NCBI RefSeq assembly: GCF_022513585.1
Contig: NZ_JAKWBF010000014.1
Location: forward strand, 1 to 64,000
Origin: Gordonia gummivorans
GTDB lineage: Bacteria > Actinomycetota > Actinomycetes > Mycobacteriales > Mycobacteriaceae
Reading direction: 5' to 3'
DNA length: 64,000 nucleotides
Shown: in pieces, positions 1 to 8,292 of the stretch
Position numbering within the stretch: position 1 is the stretch's first letter
Layout of the letters: every line of letters begins with the position of its first letter
Notes under the pieces: generated by a model
Databases searched by the model: none
What the model saw: only the letters and a program-made list of their open reading frames with translations
What the model was told of the DNA's origin: nothing
Translations under genes and position numbers: made by a program

Positions 1-66
1 CCGAACTTCTCGCGGAGGACTCAAGAAGTAGGGGAGGAAGTTCTTCCCCTAGTTTTGTGCGGGACC
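1..66. repeat. Partial copy of inverted-repeat element (cut by window edge)
   Basis: The first 66 bases match the right half of the larger element at 32549-32666. Shared blocks are GGAGGACTC, then TAGGGGAGGAAGTT, then a short loop, then CCCCTAG and TTTTGTG. The TAGGGG/CCCCTA arms can form a hairpin at about 29-51. It lies just past the 3' end of the minus-strand acyl-CoA dehydrogenase gene, so it could act as a transcription terminator. The left half lies outside the window. Confidence 0.6.
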
Positions 67-87
67 CCGCGCCGAAAGCCTGTACGG

Positions 88-1257
88 CTACAGCAACCCG
101 AGCGCGAACGACCCGACGAAGGTGCGTGCGCTGTCGCTGTTCGGCGGATGGAAGGCGCCCGCCCGCACGTCGCGGTAGAGACGTTCGAGCTCGTTGCGTC
201 GGTGCAGCGCTCCGGCCCCGGCGACCTCGAGCGCGAGGTCGGTGACGGTGCGTCCGGTTCGGGTGCCGTTCTCCTTGGCCGCGAACAGCCGCAGCAGCGC
301 GCGGTCACCGAGATCCTCACCCGCGGTGAGCTGGGTGGTCAGCCGGTCGAGCTGTCCCTGGGTGCCTTCGAGAGCGAACTCCGCTTCGGCGACGTGATAC
401 TGGGTGAACGGCTTGTGCGCCACCGATTCTCCCCCGAGGCTCAGCGCGGTGCGCGACGTTGCCGAGGCGATCGCGAGATCCAAAGCACGACGCCCGATTC
501 CGAGGTAGATGTTGCCCAGCAGCGGAAGAACCCAGGGGAAGATACCGGCGACGTAGCCGGTCGGTGGCTCACCAACGGCGTGGACTCCGACGGTGCGCTC
601 ACTCGGGACGAAGACGTCGTCGAGGAGGGTGTCGTGGCTGGCGGTGGCGCGCACGCTGAGCGTGTCCCACGTCTCGACCGTCGACACGCCGATCTCGTCG
701 CGCCGGACGAAAGTGTGCACGATCTTCGGGTTGTCGGGGTCGGAGTTGTCGCGCGCATGCACGCCCAGCCAATCCCACGCCGGCGACAGGGAGGTGAAGA
801 TCTTGTGTCCGGTGATGCGATAGCCACCGTCGACCGGCGTGGCGATGGTCGTGGAGTCGTCGATGACGAGATCGTTGCCCGGTTCGCCGTGGCCGGCGGC
901 GATCACCTTTCCGGCAACGATTTCCTCTGCGAGCCAGAGTAATTCCTTGTTGCCGGCGTTGAGCTGATCGGCCAGCGGGCCGGTCCAGTACAGGTGCATG
1001 TTGACCCCGAGTGCGGTGGCCGGCGCAAACGCAGCCAGGCGACGCTGCTCGAGATTCAGCTGGTGCAGGCTGATGCCGAGTCCGCCGTGCTCGCGGGGGA
1101 GTGCCGCCCGCAGGTAGCCGAGCTCGCGCAGCTCTTCGAGATCCTCTGCGAAGAAACGATTCTCACGGTCGTAGGTGACAGCTCGCTCGCGGAAGCGCTC
1201 GAGGGTGTCCTCGGGGAGGACGAAGTCGGTGGTGGCTTGACTGGTGGTGCTGGTCAT
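88..1257 (-). CDS. Acyl-CoA dehydrogenase family protein
   Basis: A 389-residue flavoprotein of the acyl-CoA dehydrogenase superfamily, about the usual length. The N-terminal helical part (EHGGLG, residues 60-65), the middle beta region (ITGHKIFTSL) and the C-terminal helical domain with EVAGAGALHRRNELERLYRDVRAG are all recognisable. The family oxidises acyl-CoA thioesters or acts as flavin monooxygenases on small organic or sulfur compounds; the substrate cannot be read from sequence. The ATG is preceded by AGGAG at 7-nt spacing. It is the last gene of a three-gene operon behind two AhpD-like genes. That association suggests oxidation of a small xenobiotic or alkyl compound, which is inference. 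Confidence 0.85.
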   Translation of the reverse strand: MTSTTSQATTDFVLPEDTLERFRERAVTYDRENRFFAEDLEELRELGYLRAALPREHGGLGISLHQLNLEQRRLAAFAPATALGVNMHLYWTGPLADQLNAGNKELLWLAEEIVAGKVIAAGHGEPGNDLVIDDSTTIATPVDGGYRITGHKIFTSLSPAWDWLGVHARDNSDPDNPKIVHTFVRRDEIGVSTVETWDTLSVRATASHDTLLDDVFVPSERTVGVHAVGEPPTGYVAGIFPWVLPLLGNIYLGIGRRALDLAIASATSRTALSLGGESVAHKPFTQYHVAEAEFALEGTQGQLDRLTTQLTAGEDLGDRALLRLFAAKENGTRTGRTVTDLALEVAGAGALHRRNELERLYRDVRAGAFHPPNSDSARTFVGSFALGLL

Positions 1258-1270
1258 GGGTTACTCCTGG

Positions 1271-1885
1271 TCACGAATGTGCGGCGGTGTGATCGCCGTC
1301 GAAGATCTCCGGGTCGGGCAGCAACCCGAGAGCGAGGGAGATCCGGTTGGTGGCGTTGAAGATTGCGGTGATCTGGACAGCTTCGAAGATCTCGGCGTCG
1401 GTGAGCCCGAGGCCGCGCAGGCCCTCGATGTCGTCGTCGGAGACGCCACCGGGATCGTCGGTGACCGTCAACGCCAGTTCGATGAGGGAGTGTTCGCGCT
1501 CGGATAGTTCGGGCACTTCCCGGTGGTCGAGCGAAATGCGGTGTGCGAGCCAGGCATCGCCGAGGAACTGGGCGAGTTCATGTACGTGCAGGGCGTGGCA
1601 GTACGCGCAGCCGTTGCGGACCGATACGACGGTCGCAAGGATCTCCCGTTCACGTCGGGTGATCGAACTCGGCACCGACGGGTCGCCCTGGACGAGCGGG
1701 AACAGGTAGGCGTTGAGGCGTTCGAAATGCCCCTCGTCGAGTGCGAAGCCGCGAAGCCAGTTCGGGACGAAGCCGGACTCCTTCTCGGTCTGATCAAAGA
1801 GTGCGGCGACCGAGGGGGAGAGTTGGTCGTCGGTGGGCGTGCGCAGGCGCGAGATGCGAAGCGAGGCTCCGGTGGTGGCCGTCAT
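1271..1885 (-). CDS. AhpD/carboxymuconolactone decarboxylase-like peroxidase-related protein
   Basis: A 204-residue all-helical protein of the AhpD/CMD superfamily. The redox motif is CAYCHALH (CxxC followed by a nearby His), as in AhpD-type alkylhydroperoxidase or disulfide reductases. REREILATVVSVRNG precedes it, as is typical of peroxidase-related enzymes. A strong AAGGAGAT lies 9 nt upstream of the ATG. The gene sits 13 nt upstream of the acyl-CoA dehydrogenase gene and 26 nt downstream of a second, clearly paralogous AhpD-like gene. Tandem pairs of this kind are known as the Avi_7169/Avi_7170-type CMD families, often near flavin enzymes; I make that assignment from memory only. Confidence 0.82.
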   Translation of the reverse strand: MTATTGASLRISRLRTPTDDQLSPSVAALFDQTEKESGFVPNWLRGFALDEGHFERLNAYLFPLVQGDPSVPSSITRREREILATVVSVRNGCAYCHALHVHELAQFLGDAWLAHRISLDHREVPELSEREHSLIELALTVTDDPGGVSDDDIEGLRGLGLTDAEIFEAVQITAIFNATNRISLALGLLPDPEIFDGDHTAAHS

Positions 1886-1911
1886 GAGAGTGGATCTCCT
1901 TGTGTGCCAAG

Positions 1912-2499
1912 TCAGTTGAAGAACTGGTCGTCGGGTGTGACCTGCAGGAAGATGGTGAACCGGTTGGCGGCGGCGAAGGCCGAGATGACGTGCACCGCCT
2001 CGAAGATCTCCTCGTCGTTCAGGCCCAGATCGCGCAGTTCGTCGATGTCGGCGTCCTCGATCTCACCGGGATGCAAGGAGAGTTTGCCTGCGAAGCGAGC
2101 GAGCGTGCGGTGCCGCGGCGAGAGTTCACGCACCTCGCGGTAGTCGATGGCGACTCGGGTGCCGAGCTTGCGGTCACCGAGCGCCTCACCGAGGCTGCCT
2201 GCGTGGTTGAGGCGGCAATAGGAGCACTTGTTCTCGGCAGAACTCACCGTGGCGAGCACCTCACGGTCGACGTAGGGCAGTCGGCCGGTGTTCGGATCGA
2301 GAAGGCCGAGGATGTAATCGTTGAACCGTGCGGCGTGCGCACCACCGAGGCTGAGCGCGCTGGCCCAGTTGGGGATGTAGCCGAGCTGACGTTCGAGCGA
2401 CCCGAGTTGCTGGCGTAGGTTGTCGGGAAGCTCGTGGAGCTCGGGGACGTGCAGCCGAGAAATGGTTGTGGCAGAGGGGGATTCGAGAGTGTCGGTCAT
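1912..2499 (-). CDS. AhpD/CMD-family alkylhydroperoxidase-like protein
   Basis: A 195-residue AhpD/CMD-fold protein, first gene of the operon. The motif CSYCRLNHAGSLGEALG gives the CxxC pair, and VDREVLATVSSAEN lies just before it. It is paralogous to the next gene (shared layout GYIPNWASALSLG versus GFVPNWLRGFALD). The ATG at 2499 is chosen over a GTG 12 nt further upstream because GAGAAG is well placed before it. It probably acts as a thiol peroxidase or disulfide reductase protecting against, or using, peroxides made by the neighbouring flavoenzyme. The substrate is unknown. Confidence 0.82.
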   Translation of the reverse strand: MTDTLESPSATTISRLHVPELHELPDNLRQQLGSLERQLGYIPNWASALSLGGAHAARFNDYILGLLDPNTGRLPYVDREVLATVSSAENKCSYCRLNHAGSLGEALGDRKLGTRVAIDYREVRELSPRHRTLARFAGKLSLHPGEIEDADIDELRDLGLNDEEIFEAVHVISAFAAANRFTIFLQVTPDDQFFN

Positions 2500-2598
2500 G
2501 GCTCTTCTCACGATCGAGGAAGCGATCGGCGGCGTGGCCGGTCGCGGGTGACTCCTCAGACGGTAGAGCCGGCCGCGAGATCGTCACAGAGATGAACT

Positions 2599-2612
2599 TT
2601 GCGTGATCGCAA
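2599..2612. promoter_or_regulatory. Short palindrome upstream of the AhpD-AhpD-ACAD operon
   Basis: TTGCGTGATCGCAA is an inverted repeat (TTGCG/CGCAA, 4-nt centre) about 100 nt upstream of the operon's first start codon, in the 161-bp gap after the amidase gene. Size and position fit a regulator operator, but no cognate regulator lies beside it. A chance palindrome is possible. Confidence 0.25.
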
Positions 2613-2660
2613 CCCGTGAGATGTTCCCCCAGATTCAGTTCAGGGGATCGAATGGACTTG

Positions 2661-4244
2661 TCAGGCGGACGGGACCGGTACCGGATTCGTCGGTGTCGCA
2701 GAAGGCGTCGACTCCGGCGGCTTGACGGACGCACCGCCGGCCAGGCCGCGGATCTGTGCGAGAGCCGAGTAGCCGTGTGTGCCTGGGCAACTCGTGCTGT
2801 TGTAGTCGCGGTGCCCGGCGATCATCGGAAGGGTGGTCTGGGCGCCGGCGGGAAACTTGCTGCCGGAGAAGCCTTCCGAGGTCAGGTTTGCCGTCCCACC
2901 GGGATTGAGCCCGGCCTTGCCGAGGCGCCAGCGCAGGAACCGGGCCACCGCGGCGACCATCGCGCCGGTGGGCGGTGTCTGGTCGAGGTTGCCGATCATC
3001 GACACCCCGACCGTCGACTTGTTGAATCCGCCGGTGTGCGTGCCCTCGACATTGCGGTCCAGTCCGCCGAACGCGCCCTCGAAGATCTGGCCGTACTTGT
3101 CGACGAGCACGTTGTAGCCGATGTCGCACCAGTTGAGGGTGCGGGCGTGGTAGGCGTAGATGCCGCGGACGATCTCCACCGACTGCGCCGCGGTGTACTC
3201 GTTGGAACCGGCGGTGTGATGCAGGATCGCCCCGCGGACCGTCGGCGAGAACGTGGGCTGAGAACAACGAATGGCCTCGTCGGCGCCCCACTGCGCGCGG
3301 GCCACCACCGAGGGGCCGCCGAGTAGCGGTGTTAGCAGCGAAGAGCCAAGGGACAGAATCGATTCCGGGCTGATCAGGGTTGCCTTGATGGCCGACAGTG
3401 CGGTGGTGACGAGCTTGGTGATGATCTCACTGGCCGAGCCCATGGCCAGCTGGGCCGGTCCGCCGCCCTGCGGTTCGGCCGCGGGGATGGCCAGGCCGTT
3501 GTCGGTCGCGGCGATCTGCACCTCGCGTGCGTTGCCGATCCAGATGGGTTCGGTGCCGGCCGGGTGGTCGGGGCTCGCTTCGCTCCCAGCTGCTTGCTCG
3601 AGCGCGGTCCATGCACCCCATCGCCCATTCGGACGCTTGGCGCGAACGAACATGTCGACGTCGACCGGGCGGTCCCAGGTGAAGGCGAGCATCTTGATCG
3701 GGGTGCTCCGACGAAGCGTTGTGACCGCCGCGCCCACGGGCCTGCCGTCGGCCATGCGGGGTTGGGGCGCGCGTGCTCGGGCCGTGGATCGGGGTGTGCC
3801 GGACGTCGTCGAGGTCGTTGTCGTCGTCGAGGTCGAATCCGACGTCGTGGTAGTCGTCGATGTGGAGGTCGAATCCGGAGATGAGGACGTCGTGGTGGTC
3901 GCGGTGGGCGAGCTGCTCGTCGACGTCGAACTGGAATCCGAAGGCGTGGCCGTGGGGACGAGACCGGAAGGGAGCGGCACGGTCAGGTCGGGCAGCGGGA
4001 ACTGGTTCGGGTCGATCTTGGGCAGCTTGATGCCGGCGGCGCCGAGGCCCGACGACGCCATGTCGAGCACGACGGTCGACAGATCGCGCAGTGGTACCTG
4101 CTCGATCGTGGTGTCGGCCACCTTCTTGGTGCGATCCACCAGCTCGGGATCGTGTTTGCTCACACTGACCACGAGCGGACTCGCCACGGCAACGATCGCG
4201 ATCGTGGCCAGCACGATCGACGGTTTCGGTCGGGCATAGCGCAC
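2661..4244 (-). CDS. Secreted N-acetylmuramoyl-L-alanine amidase (PGRP domain)
   Basis: A 527-residue exported peptidoglycan hydrolase. It has an N-terminal hydrophobic signal/anchor (about 9-27), a low-complexity Ser/Thr/Asp linker (about 100-155), a middle beta-rich region (about 170-250) and a C-terminal PGRP/amidase_2 domain (about 315-500). The zinc-site motifs are HHTAG (His342), GYNVLVD (Tyr377) and GHRDYNSTSCPG (His478, Cys486), so the domain looks catalytically intact. It resembles M. tuberculosis Rv3811 in domain type and in lying near glf. The GTG start follows GAGGAG at 7 nt. It should cleave the amide bond between MurNAc and the stem peptide outside the membrane. The divergent neighbour is a SpoIID/LytB protein. 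Confidence 0.88.
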   Translation of the reverse strand: MRYARPKPSIVLATIAIVAVASPLVVSVSKHDPELVDRTKKVADTTIEQVPLRDLSTVVLDMASSGLGAAGIKLPKIDPNQFPLPDLTVPLPSGLVPTATPSDSSSTSTSSSPTATTTTSSSPDSTSTSTTTTTSDSTSTTTTTSTTSGTPRSTARARAPQPRMADGRPVGAAVTTLRRSTPIKMLAFTWDRPVDVDMFVRAKRPNGRWGAWTALEQAAGSEASPDHPAGTEPIWIGNAREVQIAATDNGLAIPAAEPQGGGPAQLAMGSASEIITKLVTTALSAIKATLISPESILSLGSSLLTPLLGGPSVVARAQWGADEAIRCSQPTFSPTVRGAILHHTAGSNEYTAAQSVEIVRGIYAYHARTLNWCDIGYNVLVDKYGQIFEGAFGGLDRNVEGTHTGGFNKSTVGVSMIGNLDQTPPTGAMVAAVARFLRWRLGKAGLNPGGTANLTSEGFSGSKFPAGAQTTLPMIAGHRDYNSTSCPGTHGYSALAQIRGLAGGASVKPPESTPSATPTNPVPVPSA

Positions 4245-4484
4245 AGGGGCTCCTCAAGTGAACGGGGCAGGTGTGTCCGGTTGGTCCGAATGGTCGATCC
4301 GGGAGTCATCGTGGAGGCGAGGATGCCGCGTCTTCGTGCACACACGCCGCGCGTGGCAACTCGTGATGCTGTTGTTATCTTCTGGGGTTGTTGTGAACCG
4401 AGTGAGTTCACTATGGTCACTTAAGTCTCAATCGTCACACCAGTCACAGGCGTTACGTCTGAGGCGAGTGTCCAACTCAGGGAT

Positions 4485-6065
4485 GTGTTTCCGTCAGTGC
4501 AGAAGTTCCGTCCGATGACGTGGTTGTCGGGTATGGCGCCGGGTGTACGGCCTCGCCATGCCCGTCGGCGCACGCTGTCCTGGACGGCCTTCGGATTGGC
4601 GCCGGCGCTGTTGGCCGGCGGGCTGGCGGTCGCGGGATCGACCATGAGTCAGGACGTGGAACTCTCTGTGGGTTCGACGGTGACGCTGATTGGACATGGG
4701 CACGGCCACGGGCGCGGTATGGGTCAGTGGGGTGCCTACGGATACGCACGAAAAGGCTGGCCTGCCAGTCAGATTCTGCGCCACTATTACGGCGGCACCA
4801 CCGCGGGGAAGGTGGACAGGCCCGAGATCACGGTGAGACTCACCGGTCAGAACTCGGTGAATGTGCACGCGGACGCCGGGATGCGAGTCGGTGGCCAGAC
4901 CGTGGCTCCCGGACAAGCGGTCAGCTTGTCCGGGACCACGGCCACCATCATGAGCGGCTGCGGCGGTGGCGCGATTCGGACCGTGCGGCTGACGGCACCG
5001 TTCGTCGAGCCGATCAGCATGGCGCCCTCTCGACCGGCGCGCGACTTCCTCAAATTCTGCGGGTCCAACACGGCCTACCGCGGGGCACTCGGACTCGACG
5101 GCGGCCGCGTCGTCAACCGGCTGCACATCGACGACTACGTCAAGGGCGTCATCCCCAAGGAGAGCGTGCCCGCCTGGGGTGACTCCGGCGGCATGGAGGC
5201 GCTGAAGGCGCAAGCCGTCGTCGCGCGCACCTACGCGCTGGCCGCCATCGCCGGCGGCAAGAAGATCGACGACACCCAGAACTCACAGGTCTACGGCGGC
5301 GTCGCGAGCGAGGATCGTCGGACAAATGTCGCGGCCGACGCGACCACCGGCCAGATCCTGCGTCAGAACGGTCAACCGGCGTTCACCGAATTCTCCGCGT
5401 CGACCGGCGGCTTCACGGCGGGCGGACGATTCCCCGCCGTCGCCGACGAGGGCGACACGGCTTCACCGAACCACAACTGGACGGCGACGGTGAGTGCCGG
5501 GAGCATCGGCTCCGCGTTCGGCGTCGGCGCGCTGCGCAGTTTCGAGGTCGTCGAGGCCAACGGACTCGGCGCCGAGAACGGTCGCGCGCTCAAGGTGCGC
5601 GCGGTCGGTTCCGGCGGCACCAAGGAGGTCACCGGCGAGCAGGCGCGGACGATGCTGCAGCTGAAGTCGTCGTTCTTCTCGGTGCAGGGACAGGCGACGA
5701 AACCGAAGATCGTGCGACCGCCGGTCGGTCCGAGCGGTGGCGCCGGAAGTCTCGATCTGGGCAGCCTCAACGGACTCGCCGACCAGATCATCCCTGGCTC
5801 GTCACAGCTGCTCTCGATCGCGACAACCGCGCTGAGCGGCAAGTTCACCGACCTCGGTGGCGTACTCGGACCGCTGGGCAAGGCGATCGGCGTGCCGACC
5901 CTCACCGCAGACGCGGCCGGCGTCATCCAGGTCTTCGAGAAGGGCATCATGTACTTCAGCCGGCAGACCGGCGCGCATGCCCTCGCCGGCCGCGGACTGC
6001 AGCGCTATCAAGCCCGCGGCGGGATCGCGGTGCTCGGCTTCCCCAAGCGCGACGCCCTGCGCTGA
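4485..6065 (+). CDS. SpoIID/LytB-domain secreted protein with C-terminal LGFP-like segment
   Basis: A 526-residue exported protein. A basic N-terminus plus hydrophobic stretch (about 28-48) looks like a signal peptide. The SpoIID/LytB core (about 70-400) carries GHGHGRGMGQWGAYG and the signature GVIPKESVPAW...EALKAQAVVARTYA. Glu226 of KES aligns with the catalytic Glu of Bacillus SpoIID, a lytic transglycosylase of peptide-free glycan. The C-terminus (about 485-526) has an LGFP-type wall-association unit ending AVLGFPKRDAL. The GTG at 4485 is provisional; ATG 4515 behind AGAAG is the alternative. The divergent amidase would produce the denuded glycan this domain prefers. Confidence 0.82.
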   Translation: MFPSVQKFRPMTWLSGMAPGVRPRHARRRTLSWTAFGLAPALLAGGLAVAGSTMSQDVELSVGSTVTLIGHGHGHGRGMGQWGAYGYARKGWPASQILRHYYGGTTAGKVDRPEITVRLTGQNSVNVHADAGMRVGGQTVAPGQAVSLSGTTATIMSGCGGGAIRTVRLTAPFVEPISMAPSRPARDFLKFCGSNTAYRGALGLDGGRVVNRLHIDDYVKGVIPKESVPAWGDSGGMEALKAQAVVARTYALAAIAGGKKIDDTQNSQVYGGVASEDRRTNVAADATTGQILRQNGQPAFTEFSASTGGFTAGGRFPAVADEGDTASPNHNWTATVSAGSIGSAFGVGALRSFEVVEANGLGAENGRALKVRAVGSGGTKEVTGEQARTMLQLKSSFFSVQGQATKPKIVRPPVGPSGGAGSLDLGSLNGLADQIIPGSSQLLSIATTALSGKFTDLGGVLGPLGKAIGVPTLTADAAGVIQVFEKGIMYFSRQTGAHALAGRGLQRYQARGGIAVLGFPKRDALR

Positions 6066-6090
6066 CCACCTCGCGCCGGGCCGGCGGAAC

Positions 6091-6768
6091 TCAGGCTCCC
6101 GGGCCTGCGTCCACGATCTGCAGTGCGATGTCCACGAGCTTGGTGTTGGTGTCCTGAGAGAGTCGCGCCAGAAGCGAGAACGCGGCCGTGGCATCGATCT
6201 GGTACCGCTCCATCAGCATGCCCTTTGCCTGCCCGATGATGTCGCGTGAACTGAGTGCCGCCCGCAACTGTTCCTTCTCCCGAACCGCACCGAAGGCGGT
6301 CGCTGCGTGAGCGGCAAACAATTCGCCGAGCAGGCGCGAATCCTTGCCGAAGGAATTCGGCTCGGTGCTGTGCAGGTTGAGGGCGCCAAAGTCGTTGCCT
6401 TCGATGTAGAGGCAGAAGCACGCCATCGACCGGATGCCCAGAGCTGCGGCGGCCGGGGCGAAACGCGGCCAGCGGCGCTCGATCCGCATGTCCTCGACCC
6501 AGATCGTCTCGTCATCGACGGCGGCACGTACGCACGGTCCCTCGTCGAACTCGCGCTGGAGCTCATCGGACTTTCCGCCGAGATCGCCGACGATCACCGG
6601 GGATTCGATGACCCCTCCGCGTACCAGGGTGACTGTTGCGTATTCCGCGCCGGGGAGGGTGTCGACCGCGTACTTCGACATCTTGCGCAACACCGCTTCG
6701 GTGTCGTCGCTTTGAGCCCGCAACTCGTTCGCGATCCGGGTCATGTCAGATCGGTCATCTGCCTGCAC
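6091..6768 (-). CDS. GAF and ANTAR domain antitermination regulator
   Basis: About 225 residues. A GAF sensor domain (about 10-160, with AVDDETIWVEDMRIERRWPRFAPAA typical of actinobacterial GAF-ANTAR proteins) is followed by a C-terminal ANTAR RNA-binding domain (about 165-222, RDIIGQAKGMLMERYQIDATAAFSLL). ANTAR proteins bind paired stem-loops in mRNA leaders and relieve termination; the ligand of this GAF domain is unknown. Start choice: AGGAGG directly abuts an ATG at 6774, too close to work, while the GTG at 6768 has ideal 6-nt spacing. It lies convergent to the SpoIID gene and just downstream of the four-gene operon. Confidence 0.85.
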   Translation of the reverse strand: MQADDRSDMTRIANELRAQSDDTEAVLRKMSKYAVDTLPGAEYATVTLVRGGVIESPVIVGDLGGKSDELQREFDEGPCVRAAVDDETIWVEDMRIERRWPRFAPAAAALGIRSMACFCLYIEGNDFGALNLHSTEPNSFGKDSRLLGELFAAHAATAFGAVREKEQLRAALSSRDIIGQAKGMLMERYQIDATAAFSLLARLSQDTNTKLVDIALQIVDAGPGA

Positions 6769-6862
6769 GGTCATCCTCCTTGTATGCCAGGCGGGTCGCA
6801 TCCTCACCGCACCCGATAACCACCCCGTCGGCCAATACATCCTAATGTCGTGCACCAGAAAT

Positions 6863-7525
6863 TCACCACAGGCGCCGGAACTGCGTTCCCACGAGTCCGT
6901 CGCGCTCGGCCACCCATGGAATCCGTTGCGTGTCCCGACGCGTGAACGAGTCGGCCCTGAAGTCGCTGTCGGTGTACGTTGCCCGGCGACTCAGGCCCGG
7001 TGATTCCGAGAGTGCGTCATGTACGGCATCTCCGGACGACGGGTACTCGGCGACGTGATGGCGCCAATGAACCGCGACCAGTTCGCCGCGAGGTGTCAAC
7101 GACTTGGCCAACCGCGCGATCAGCCTCGGCAAGGCCTGTTCATCGTGGTAGTACAGCAATTCGCTGACGACGATGAGGTCGAAGCTGGTCGCCGGCCACT
7201 GCGTGAACGCATCGCCGACCTGCAGACACACATGATCGGCTCCCCGCAGACGTTCGCGTGCGAGGTCGACAGCGCGTTCGCTGACATCGGTACACAACAG
7301 GCGATCGCATCGAGCGGCCAGCGCTTGGCTCAACACGCCGATCGAGCATCCGGGTTCGAATGCCGACTGGTATCGCGGCGACGAGAGCATGGCCAGCGTC
7401 AATCCGTACTTGCGCTGCTCATACCAGCGGCTCGCGAATCCCCACGGATCGTCGCTCGACTCGTACATCGCGTCGAAGTACGAACGCGGCAGATTCCCGC
7501 GCACGTCGGGCCCGGGCGTACTCAT
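6863..7525 (-). CDS. NodS-like SAM-dependent methyltransferase
   Basis: A 220-residue class I methyltransferase. Motif I is FEPGCSIGVLS (about 56-65), followed by LLCTDVSERAVDLARERL (acidic ribose-binding loop) and FDLIVVSELLYY. The N-terminal YESSDDPWGFASRWYEQRKYG is typical of the NodS-type family. NodS N-methylates the deacetylated terminal glucosamine of rhizobial Nod factors; here the acceptor is unknown. It is last in a four-gene operon and its ATG overlaps the stop of the PIG-L deacetylase gene (ATGA), so translation is probably coupled. The deacetylase next door could expose the amine that this enzyme methylates (inference). Confidence 0.85.
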   Translation of the reverse strand: MSTPGPDVRGNLPRSYFDAMYESSDDPWGFASRWYEQRKYGLTLAMLSSPRYQSAFEPGCSIGVLSQALAARCDRLLCTDVSERAVDLARERLRGADHVCLQVGDAFTQWPATSFDLIVVSELLYYHDEQALPRLIARLAKSLTPRGELVAVHWRHHVAEYPSSGDAVHDALSESPGLSRRATYTDSDFRADSFTRRDTQRIPWVAERDGLVGTQFRRLW

Positions 7526-8292
7526 TCGAAGACGAACTCTCGGTCACGCAGCAGGTGAGACAACATGTGCGCGCTCAGGACCGCCCGATCCTCAGCTGCG
7601 TCCGACAACGGTCGCAGCTGGGATTCGAATGCGCGAACCGCCGCCCGCTTCACCTCGAGTACTCCCTCGTCGAGGGGATGGGCCCGCAACCGGTGCCAGG
7701 GAATCGAGGGGTCGCCCGGGCGCGCCCAGTGCCACATCCACACCGGGTACATCCACACCGGGATGCCGCGCTCGGTACCGATTGCCTGGGCGCAGCGGCC
7801 GACCGCTTCGTGATCGGGATGGCCGTCGTGAGCCCACACCGAGAGCAGGCCGACGCGGTTGCTGCGATATTCGTCGAGCAGCGAGCCGACGATGCCGACC
7901 ATCTCCGGTTCCCGATTGTCGAGCCCACCATCGGGCAGTCCGCACCATCGCGGTGGGTCGAGTCCGAGGATGGCGGCTGCCGCGTCGAGCTCGAGGTGCC
8001 GGCGCGCAGCGAGCTGGGGCGGTGACATCGTCGGTGATCCCGGATGAGAGCCGGCCCCGTCGGACAGGCAAACGGTCACCACGTGTACGCCCGCGGCGAT
8101 GGCCGCCGACATCATTCCGCTTGCTCCGAGTACCTCGTCGTCGGGATGGGCAGCCAGCACCACCAGAACCTCGACGTCGAACCGTGGGCGGGCCCACGGG
8201 CCCTGTCGGTCCAGCCACTTCGCCCACTCGGGTTCGGCGGTGCCGGTGTCCGACGGCGGTACCGCGGCGAATCGCGCCGCCGAGACGCTCAC
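7522..8292 (-). CDS. PIG-L family N-deacetylase
   Basis: A 256-residue zinc-dependent deacetylase of the PIG-L/MshB/LmbE superfamily. The signature AAHPDDEVLGASG (His49, Asp51, Asp52) supplies two zinc ligands and the catalytic Asp, and HDGHPDHEAVG supplies the later His. No signal peptide is seen, so it should be cytoplasmic. Relatives remove acetyl groups from GlcNAc-containing lipids or pseudodisaccharides such as GlcNAc-inositol. It is third of four ATGA-overlapping genes, after a GT2 and an acyl-CoA dehydrogenase-like gene and before a NodS-like methyltransferase. It is not clearly MshB or Mca. Confidence 0.85.
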   Translation of the reverse strand: MSVSAARFAAVPPSDTGTAEPEWAKWLDRQGPWARPRFDVEVLVVLAAHPDDEVLGASGMMSAAIAAGVHVVTVCLSDGAGSHPGSPTMSPPQLAARRHLELDAAAAILGLDPPRWCGLPDGGLDNREPEMVGIVGSLLDEYRSNRVGLLSVWAHDGHPDHEAVGRCAQAIGTERGIPVWMYPVWMWHWARPGDPSIPWHRLRAHPLDEGVLEVKRAAVRAFESQLRPLSDAAEDRAVLSAHMLSHLLRDREFVFE

